Part shown: positions 1 to 4,688 of the stretch, piece by piece | Layout: each line of letters opens with the position of its first letter | Numbering within the stretch: the first letter of the stretch is position 1 | NCBI GenBank assembly: GCA_900550105.1 | Contig: URQW01000142.1 | Span: 1 to 5,775, forward strand | Length of the DNA: 5,775 bases | Direction: 5' to 3' | Source: an uncultured Pelosinus sp. | GTDB lineage: Bacteria > Bacillota > Negativicutes > UMGS1260 | Position numbers and translations under genes: made by a program | Notes under the pieces: generated by a model | What the model was told of the DNA's origin: nothing | Seen by the model: only the letters and a program-made list of their open reading frames with translations | The model's database searches: none

Positions 1-1394
1 TCATGAGTAAATACATAGGTAGTCGGCAACCCCATTAAAGCAGCGAGACGAACAGCGGGACGCAAATAATCGGAAAAGACAAAGAAGGTCGCTCCGTAGC
101 TTTTTACGCCGCCATGAAGCATCAAACCATTGAGCGCCGCTCCCATGGCAAATTCTCTTACGCCAAACCAAATATTTTTCCCTTCATAAGAGAAAGGTTG
201 GAAGTCGCCGCCGTTCTTAATCATAGTTTTATTGGAACTGGCCAAATCAGCTGACCCGCCGAATAAAGCCGGAATTTTTTTTGCTAAAGCCTGCATCACT
301 TCCCCTGAAGCAGAACGTGTCGCAATCTTCTTGCCTGCTTCATAGTGAGGTAAGAGTTCATCATAGTCTTTCGGCAAGCGACCTTCAATGCGTTCAGAAA
401 GTTCTTCGGCCAGTTCCGGGTAAGCTTCTTTATAGTCCTCAAATAAAGCTTGCCAAGCTTTTTCCTGGGCCGAACCCCGTAATAAAACCTTCTCGCCGAA
501 ATGTTCATAAACACTTTTAGGTACAGTAAAGGGCTCATCATAAGTCCAGCCATAGGCATTTTTAGTAAGCGTCGTTTCAGCTTGTCCCAGAGGAGAACCA
601 TGCACAGCCGAAGATCCGGCCTTATTCGGAGAGCCAAAACCAATGACTGTATTGATTTCAATTAAAGTTGGTCGAGTCAAATCTTTTTTCGCTGTAGCAA
701 TAGCCTGACCGATAGCTGCCAAATCATTGCCATCGCCAACTCGCAGTACCTGCCAACCGTAAGCATCAAACCGTTTTAGACTATCTTCAGAAAAGGACTT
801 GTCTAGTTTCCCGTCAAGGGAAATCTGATTGGAATCATAAAGAACGATCAATCGCCCCAAGGCAAGATGGCCAGCCAAAGAGATCGCCTCAGCGGCTACG
901 CCTTCCATCAGATCGCCGTCGCCGCACAGCGCATAAGTAAAATGATCAACAACAGGGTAATTCTCCCGATTATAAGTAGCAGCCAGATGACGTTCAGCCA
1001 TTGCCATGCCTACAGCCATAGCAATTCCCTGTCCTAATGGCCCAGTGGTCGCTTCTACGCCTGGCGTATGACCATATTCCGGATGTCCTGGCGTTTTGCT
1101 GCCCCATTGACGAAATTTCTTTAATTCTTCCAGGGACAAATCATAACCTGATAAATGTAACAAACTATAAAGCAGCATCGAGCCATGCCCCGCCGACAAA
1201 ATGAAACGATCCCGATTAAACCACTGCGGGTTTTTCGGGTTATGATTCAAGTGATCTGTCCAAAGCTTATAGGCAAAAGCCGCGGCGCCGAGTGGTAAAC
1301 CAGGATGACCTGAGTTTGCCTGTTCAATGGCATCAATGGAAAGCGTCCGTATCGTTTGAATCGCCAATTCTTCTACAGAAAATTTACTTGTCAT
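1..1394 (-). CDS. tkt: Transketolase, N-terminal 464 codons (C-terminus outside window)
   Basis: Transketolase moves two-carbon ketol units between sugar phosphates in the non-oxidative pentose phosphate pathway, using thiamine diphosphate (ThDP) and a divalent metal; it is cytosolic. The translated frame is open from the ATG at 1392-1394 to the window edge and matches the family throughout. Visible are the NSGHPG motif (residues 27-32), SAGHG with His70, PGHPEYGH with His104, the ThDP/metal motif beginning GDGD (158-161) and closing at Asn189, His265 in the SSAVHGSP segment, and the catalytic Glu414 in VREFAMG. The last visible residues (THVFTTP-side end, reading PTTYVFTH) precede the GEDGPTH motif, so that active-site His lies outside. 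About 464 of roughly 660 residues are present. GGAGGAGGAGAG four bases before the ATG fixes the start. It is the second gene after the NTF2-like gene, 43 bp away, with no terminator between. Confidence 0.97.
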   Translation of the reverse strand, partial: MTSKFSVEELAIQTIRTLSIDAIEQANSGHPGLPLGAAAFAYKLWTDHLNHNPKNPQWFNRDRFILSAGHGSMLLYSLLHLSGYDLSLEELKKFRQWGSKTPGHPEYGHTPGVEATTGPLGQGIAMAVGMAMAERHLAATYNRENYPVVDHFTYALCGDGDLMEGVAAEAISLAGHLALGRLIVLYDSNQISLDGKLDKSFSEDSLKRFDAYGWQVLRVGDGNDLAAIGQAIATAKKDLTRPTLIEINTVIGFGSPNKAGSSAVHGSPLGQAETTLTKNAYGWTYDEPFTVPKSVYEHFGEKVLLRGSAQEKAWQALFEDYKEAYPELAEELSERIEGRLPKDYDELLPHYEAGKKIATRSASGEVMQALAKKIPALFGGSADLASSNKTMIKNGGDFQPFSYEGKNIWFGVREFAMGAALNGLMLHGGVKSYGATFFVFSDYLRPAVRLAALMGLPTTYVFTH

Positions 1395-1437
1395 AAGTCT
1401 CTCCTCCTCCAATGTAAAACAGCTATCTATTATATCG

Positions 1438-2274
1438 CTAATACTCTATTGAAATTTGCAAGAAAGGATCAAAATCATCGTAAAGACGGATTGAAATCAG
1501 TTTATCGGCCGTACTAGACCGCTCATAGACGACAGCGCCGGCCTGAGGCAGACAATTTTTTTTGCCAAGTCTGTCAATGTAATACTCCAAAGCGCAATGA
1601 ATTCCATCATCAACAGCTGAGCAATAATGAACAAAGGCGCCACCCTGAGCCAGCTGTAAAAAATCGCCATAAAAATGTTGCAGTGTTTCTCGGTCAGTCA
1701 TTACATTTCCCGTGGCCTGTTGTAACGTAAAGGTCGTTTCATCAAAACAAGCAAAAAGCTTTTCCATACTCCCCGTACTAAGCGCCTCTGTATACTGCTG
1801 CAACACCCCTGTAAAAACAACTTCTTTCTGGGGCAAAAAAGGCTTACGCCAACAATGCTTTCCGATCATCGGCCAATGACTGTAATAAATGCGCAGACTC
1901 ACATGGGGACCCGTCTCTGTTTGCGTCATTTCGCGAATTAATAAAACAGGAACAGGAACATCGCCACCGTGATCTAAGTAAAGAATAAATTCAGCTGACT
2001 CCATAACTGTACTATCAGCGGTGGTCTGCGCCCACTCTCGTTTCAGCTCGACAACAGCATTTTCGCCTAAAAGCCAAGCGCGGCAATGATCATAGTACTG
2101 GCTGATAGCCTCCGTGCCGCGAATTTCACCAAAATGAGGATCATAAATCACTGCATTCTCGCCGTCCTGCGCTTGTTGGAAAGCAGCCATAAATTCAGCT
2201 TTGCCGTCGAAAAGCATTTGTAAATAAATTTGTGCAACTTCTAAGCGGACGCGTTTACTAGAAGCCTCTGACAT
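1438..2274 (-). CDS. Double NTF2/SnoaL-like domain protein
   Basis: This 278-residue protein appears to contain two tandem NTF2/SnoaL-like alpha+beta folds. The first spans about residues 10-135, with an early helix around LQMLFDGKAEFM, the IYDPHFGEIRGTEAISQYY core and a closing strand SLRIYYSHW. The second spans about 150-278, with YTEALSTGSMEKLFACF and the typical final strands (CALEYYIDRL, AVVYER, ISIRLYDDFDP). In single-domain relatives the fold serves as a binding or catalytic cavity (polyketide cyclases, isomerases, limonene epoxide hydrolase-like enzymes) or a protein-binding module, so function cannot be assigned from fold alone. No signal peptide or membrane segment is seen, so it is probably cytosolic. 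GGAGGGG lies five bases before the ATG and supports the start. It is first in a probable two-gene unit with tkt. The domain call rests on sequence pattern and is not tested by a profile search. Confidence 0.85.
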   Translation of the reverse strand: MSEASSKRVRLEVAQIYLQMLFDGKAEFMAAFQQAQDGENAVIYDPHFGEIRGTEAISQYYDHCRAWLLGENAVVELKREWAQTTADSTVMESAEFILYLDHGGDVPVPVLLIREMTQTETGPHVSLRIYYSHWPMIGKHCWRKPFLPQKEVVFTGVLQQYTEALSTGSMEKLFACFDETTFTLQQATGNVMTDRETLQHFYGDFLQLAQGGAFVHYCSAVDDGIHCALEYYIDRLGKKNCLPQAGAVVYERSSTADKLISIRLYDDFDPFLQISIEY

Positions 2275-2308
2275 GATTACCCCTCCGGCAGCTTTTTAGC
2301 AACAAAAT

Positions 2309-2337
2309 GTAATAGTAGTATTCGTCTTTTAAAGCAA
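2309..2337 (-). promoter_or_regulatory. Weak candidate promoter for the NTF2-like/tkt unit
   Basis: On the minus strand TTGCTT (2332-2337) is followed after 17 bp by TATTAC (2309-2314). Both hexamers are only partial matches to sigma-70/SigA consensus, but spacing is ideal. The site lies downstream of the strong terminator at 2361-2395, where the NTF2-like/tkt unit would need its own start. Predicted transcription start is near 2302, giving a leader of about 28 nt that includes the GGAGGGG ribosome site. Confidence 0.4.
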
Positions 2338-2360
2338 AAAACCTTTCCTGGGCAAAAACA

Positions 2361-2395
2361 AAAAAAAGAAGAAGGCGCAAGTCCTTCTTCTTTTT
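2361..2395 (-). terminator. Intrinsic terminator, minus strand (also plausible on plus)
   Basis: Arms 2363-2375 and 2383-2395 are perfectly complementary over 13 bp (core AGAAGAAGG/CCTTCTTCT) around a 7-nt loop. On the minus strand the stem runs into eight U residues (complement of A2360-2367); on the plus strand it is followed by UUUUUCU, so it may work both ways. No coding gene in this window ends here on either strand: the nearest minus-strand gene begins 87 bp further on, and no plus-strand gene precedes it. It therefore terminates either an unannotated minus-strand RNA (see 2361-2692) or acts as an attenuator ahead of the NTF2-like gene. Confidence 0.85.
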
Positions 2396-2500
2396 CTATG
2401 CAAAGCAACCATCCTTATAGCTTCGTAAAACTTGTTTTTCTAACAAAATGGTAAAGCAGCCTCTTTTCAAAACCAAAAATTGATACGGGAGTTATATCAG

Positions 2501-2611
2501 ATGGAGGATATTACGTTTGAAGCATTTGAAGCATTTGAAGCATTTGAAGCATTTGAAGCATTTGAAGCATTTGAAGCAGGTAAAACAAAAACACAACCCT
2601 TTTCGACCTAG
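2501..2611 (+). CDS. Possible 36-residue peptide with (Phe-Glu-Ala)x7
   Basis: An ATG at 2501 opens a 36-codon frame: MEDIT, seven FEA units encoded by the tandem repeat, then GKTKTQPFST and a TAG stop. GGGAG (2487-2491) lies 9 nt before the ATG, an acceptable but not strong ribosome site, and sits in the loop of a small TGATA/TATCA inverted repeat (2481-2499). A 9-bp unit keeps frame whatever the copy number, and this frame avoids stops, whereas one of the other plus frames has TGA in every unit. Against it: no clear plus-strand promoter, no homologue I recognise, no synonymous changes between units, and overlap with a better supported minus-strand RNA. It is probably a chance ORF. Confidence 0.18.
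   Translation: MEDITFEAFEAFEAFEAFEAFEAFEAGKTKTQPFST
2516..2578. repeat. Perfect tandem repeat, seven copies of the 9-bp unit TTTGAAGCA
   Basis: Seven identical, directly adjacent copies occupy 63 bp with no mismatch. The lack of divergence suggests recent expansion by replication slippage, so copy number probably varies between strains. It is not a CRISPR array, as there are no spacers. On the minus strand each unit is TGCTTCAAA; on the plus strand it reads Phe-Glu-Ala in the frame of the small ORF at 2501. The block lies midway between the inverted-repeat arms. Confidence 0.98.
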
Positions 2612-2618
2612 CAAACCT

Positions 2619-2669
2619 CTTGCAAAACCAAGAATCGAAATTCCATGCACTTGCAAATCGGAGAATCTG
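2619..2669. repeat. Two imperfect 20-bp direct repeats, 31 bp apart
   Basis: The segments 2619-2638 (CTTGCAAAACCAAGAATCGA) and 2650-2669 (CTTGCAAATCGGAGAATCTG) agree at 15 of 20 positions, with CTTGCAAA and AGAATC exact. The 31-bp period is close to three helical turns. A third, weaker relative lies at 2464-2483. They may be binding sites, RNA elements or remnants of an old duplication; a chance match is possible. Confidence 0.4.
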
Positions 2670-2698
2670 TAGTCACTATAAGGATGGTGCTTGATTTA

Positions 2699-2727
2699 AT
2701 TATAAAGCCTTTCCTATAAAAAAGCAA
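2699..2727 (-). promoter_or_regulatory. Candidate minus-strand promoter, TTGCTT-17 bp-TATAAT
   Basis: On the minus strand TTGCTT (2722-2727) and a perfect TATAAT (2699-2704) are separated by exactly 17 bp, and A/T-rich DNA lies upstream. The -35 matches consensus at only the first three bases. The predicted start is 2692 within a base or two, where the right inverted-repeat arm begins. No coding gene starts downstream for over 400 bp, so the promoter points to a noncoding RNA or a long leader. Confidence 0.6.
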
Positions 2728-2877
2728 GAGCCTTAAGAAAAAATTTTTATCTTTTAAAAAACATTCAAAAACAGATTGAAACAATAAGAATTTTTCCTGT
2801 AAGCTAAGCAGGATTCGTTTGGAAAAAGAAAGAAATTCCTAATAAAGAATCTTTAAGAATTATAAGGAGGCTTCTTT
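2728..2877 (+). promoter_or_regulatory. A/T-rich leader of the FAD oxidoreductase gene
   Basis: This stretch carries no gene. AAGGAGG (2864-2870) sits seven bases before the ATG at 2878 and fixes that start. Two weak plus-strand promoter candidates are TTGAAA (2776-2781) with TAAGCT 18 bp later, and TTTGGA (2818-2823) with TAATAA 16 bp later; neither is convincing. A short inverted repeat TCCTG/CAGGA brackets 2795-2812 and could be an operator. The region also separates this gene from the divergent minus-strand promoter at 2699-2727. Confidence 0.4.
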
Positions 2878-4317
2878 ATGTATGACGTCTGTATCATCGG
2901 CGCGGGAGTGATTGGCGCGAATATTGCCCGACTATTATCCCAATATCAGCTTCGCATCTGCCTTATTGAAAAAGCCGCTGATGTAAGTTGTGGCTGTTCC
3001 AAAGCAAATAGTGGCATTGTTCACGGCGGTTATTCCGACAAACCGGGCACACTAGCTGCCGAGCTGTGCGTAAAAGGAAATCGTCTGTATGCCCAATTGG
3101 AAGCAGAACTGCATTTTGGTTATCGCGAAACAGGCTCCTATGTAATTGCTTTAGAAGAGGAAGACATTCCCCGCCTCAAAGCGCTAGAAGCGTCAGGACT
3201 GACCAACGGCGTCAATGGCCTTGCGCTACTTTCCGGCGAAGAGGTCTTACAAAGAGAACCCCATCTAAATCCAGCCATCAAAGGAGCGCTTTACTGCGCA
3301 GAGGCTGGTGTTACTTCTCCTTATGAATTCGTCATTGCCCTAGTCGAAAATGCCATCGCCAATGGCGTTGAGCTACGCTTAAACTCCCTTGTTACCGCCT
3401 TAGCACGTCAGCAAGATGGCTTTGAAATAACGATTAATGAAACCGAAAAGCTTAGGGCTCGTTATGTGATAAACGCAGCAGGCGCTGGCAGCGACGCCAT
3501 TTCAGCCCTGCTAGGCATCACTGGCTTTAAGATTCATCCCCGGCGCGGCCAATATGTTCTCTTAAACAAAAATCAAAATCATCTTGTCTCATCAGTGATT
3601 TTTCAAGTTCCCAGTAAATTAGGCAAAGGCATTCTCGTAACCCCCACTTACCATGGCAATATCATGGTCGGCCCTAACGCGGAAGAAATTGACGACAAAG
3701 ATGATGTAAGCACTGATGAAGCTACCTTAGCTTTTATTGCAGCAACGGCGAGAAAATCCTTGCCCACACTAGACTTCAAACAATCACTTACTTCTTTCGC
3801 TGGTAATCGTCCTGTCTGTAATGACGGCGGCTGGACCATTGAAGCGACAGAAATCCCCGGCTATATTCATTTAATCGGCATCGATTCGCCGGGGCTTACA
3901 GCTTCACCAGCGATTGCCCTGAAGGTACGCGGCATTTTAGCCTCTATTGGTCTTGTCCTCAAGGAAAATCCGGCTTTTAATCCTTATCGCGAAGCAATTA
4001 TTCATAAAAAACCAGCCGATTTTGCTGGTAAAATTGATGGCGACTCGCCAGAATTAAATATTATCTGCCGTTGCGAAACGATTACTGAGGCAGAAATTAT
4101 TGACAGCCTCCACCGCGGGATTCCTGTCACAGCGGTCGATGCCGTAAAACGCCGGACCCGAGCTGGTATGGGGCAATGTCAAGGAGCGTTTTGCCGTCCT
4201 CGCGTGAAAGCCCTGCTTGCTAGAGAGCTAGGTATTCCGCTAGAAAACGTACCGGAAAATCTTTCTTCAACTCCGCCGGAAGTACGGGCCAAGCGTCTTG
4301 CTTTACTTAAATTATAA
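2878..4317 (+). CDS. GlpA/LhgO-like FAD-dependent oxidoreductase with C-terminal BFD-like [2Fe-2S] domain
   Basis: This 479-residue protein resembles the catalytic subunit of anaerobic glycerol-3-phosphate dehydrogenase and L-2-hydroxyglutarate oxidase-type flavoenzymes of the DAO superfamily. The FAD Rossmann motif GAGVIG (8-13) ends with Glu31, expected to bind ribose. The SKANSGIVHGGY segment (41-52) is the conserved flavin-proximal region with His49. A GxG-type C-terminal FAD contact is seen in the HLIGIDSPGLTASPA segment. A C-terminal BFD-like domain from about 394 holds Cys397-X-Cys399 and Cys434-X4-Cys439, ligands for a [2Fe-2S] cluster, so electrons probably pass through iron-sulfur to a partner. 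The start has AAGGAGG seven bases upstream. In many firmicutes such genes are followed by a GlpB-like flavoprotein and a DUF1667 protein; neither follows here. The exact substrate is not determinable; glycerol-3-phosphate or another 2-hydroxyacid is likely. Confidence 0.92.
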   Translation: MYDVCIIGAGVIGANIARLLSQYQLRICLIEKAADVSCGCSKANSGIVHGGYSDKPGTLAAELCVKGNRLYAQLEAELHFGYRETGSYVIALEEEDIPRLKALEASGLTNGVNGLALLSGEEVLQREPHLNPAIKGALYCAEAGVTSPYEFVIALVENAIANGVELRLNSLVTALARQQDGFEITINETEKLRARYVINAAGAGSDAISALLGITGFKIHPRRGQYVLLNKNQNHLVSSVIFQVPSKLGKGILVTPTYHGNIMVGPNAEEIDDKDDVSTDEATLAFIAATARKSLPTLDFKQSLTSFAGNRPVCNDGGWTIEATEIPGYIHLIGIDSPGLTASPAIALKVRGILASIGLVLKENPAFNPYREAIIHKKPADFAGKIDGDSPELNIICRCETITEAEIIDSLHRGIPVTAVDAVKRRTRAGMGQCQGAFCRPRVKALLARELGIPLENVPENLSSTPPEVRAKRLALLKL

Positions 4318-4320
4318 AAA

Positions 4321-4683
4321 TTATCGACTTAAAAAATATGTACCGCTGCAAATAAGGGTAATGCCAATAAACCGATGTAACGTAAAAGGCTCCTGAAAAA
4401 TCAAACAGCCTACAGCTAAAGCAAAAATATAATTTAAAGATGTAAGCGGCACCACGACACCGAGGTCGCCGCTTTTTAATATGTAAATCCACAACAACAA
4501 ATCACAGGCACTAATAATCACACCGAACATAATTAAAGGGTTTTGAATTACTTGCAAAATCAAAAGCCATATTTCATAAGGCGAATGAGGATCGATCAGA
4601 TTCTTCGATCCAAACTTAATAAGAATCTCGCCTGCCGTATTAACACCACACCATAGTAAAATAAGAGTTAGTAGTCGCTTCAT
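4321..4683 (-). CDS. Small four-helix SMR/EamA-type membrane transporter
   Basis: This 120-residue protein has four hydrophobic segments at about residues 4-24, 48-69, 73-96 and 103-119, the size and layout of small multidrug resistance (SMR) and ArnE/ArnF-like EamA half-transporters, which work as dimers in the cytoplasmic membrane. An acidic Glu19 in helix 1 within AGEILIKFG resembles the essential helix-1 Glu of EmrE-type proteins, and FQEPF followed by IGITLICSGTYFLSR resembles the family's final helix. I chose Met at 4683 rather than the upstream in-frame ATG at 4719: GGTGAG lies 4 bases before it and overlaps the stop of the preceding gene, whereas the longer form would overlap that gene by 31 bp and add a basic non-membrane tail. 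Pairing with an acyltransferase suggests a lipid or lipid-linked sugar substrate, but a drug or polyamine exporter is equally possible. Confidence 0.85.
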   Translation of the reverse strand: MKRLLTLILLWCGVNTAGEILIKFGSKNLIDPHSPYEIWLLILQVIQNPLIMFGVIISACDLLLWIYILKSGDLGVVVPLTSLNYIFALAVGCLIFQEPFTLHRFIGITLICSGTYFLSR

Positions 4684-4688
4684 AATGC

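Larger units (their letters stand above)
2361..2692 (-). ncRNA. Candidate structured noncoding RNA, about 332 nt, with internal 7x repeat
   Basis: Four independent signals coincide on the minus strand. The promoter at 2699-2727 (perfect TATAAT) predicts a 5' end near 2692. From 2692 the RNA begins AAGCACCAUCCUUAUAG, which pairs with CUAUAAGGAUGGUUGCUU (complement of 2403-2420): 13 bp, one bulged U, then 4 bp. Seven nucleotides after this closing helix comes the terminator hairpin with its U-tract. Inside are a UUCG-capped hairpin (complement of 2632-2643, stem GAAU/AUUC), a possible GCUAGGU/ACCUGC helix with one bulge (2606-2612 with 2576-2581), a hairpin over 2431-2448, and seven copies of UGCUUCAAA. 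I see no tRNA-like ends or tag ORF of tmRNA, no RNase P conserved core, and no recognisable 6S or SRP RNA. Alternatives are a long regulatory leader for NTF2-tkt or a MITE-like insertion. The structure is hand-folded and unverified. Confidence 0.5.
2403..2692. repeat. Inverted repeat, 13 + 4 bp arms about 290 bp apart
   Basis: The left arm is AAGCAACCATCCTTATAG (2403-2420) and the right arm CTATAAGGATGGTGCTT (2676-2692). The 13-bp core ACCATCCTTATAG is exact, and after one unpaired A (2407) a further 4 bp match. An exact 13-bp inverted match in about 600 bp is unlikely by chance. The arms enclose the tandem repeat. They could form the end-closing helix of an RNA, or be the ends of a small non-autonomous mobile element; no clear target-site duplication flanks them. 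Confidence 0.8.

Noticed and set aside
296..661. 121-codon minus-strand ORF within transketolase
   Set aside because: It is a shadow in another frame; the transketolase frame is continuous and conserved across the same stretch.
1..1394. Frameshift or internal stop in transketolase
   Set aside because: Translation from 1394 to position 3 is uninterrupted, and the residues at both ends match the family, so the gene is only cut by the window edge.
2516..2578. CRISPR-like array
   Set aside because: The units are 9 bp and directly adjacent, with no spacers and no cas genes in the window.
2361..2692. tmRNA, RNase P RNA, 6S or SRP RNA
   Set aside because: The end pairing suggested one of these, but I see no tRNA-like termini or tag frame, no conserved RNase P core such as GAGGAAAGUCC, no SRP Alu or GNAR-loop pattern, and no match to a 6S sequence I know. 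A covariance search would settle this.
2342..2715. Shared 8-mer CCTTTCCT at 2342-2349 and 2708-2715, both near candidate minus-strand promoters
   Set aside because: It lies at different places relative to the two -35 hexamers, and an 8-bp match in 600 bp is expected by chance.
3066..3326. 86-codon plus-strand ORF inside the oxidoreductase
   Set aside because: It is an Arg/Ser-rich out-of-frame translation of the FAD domain with no ribosome site of note.
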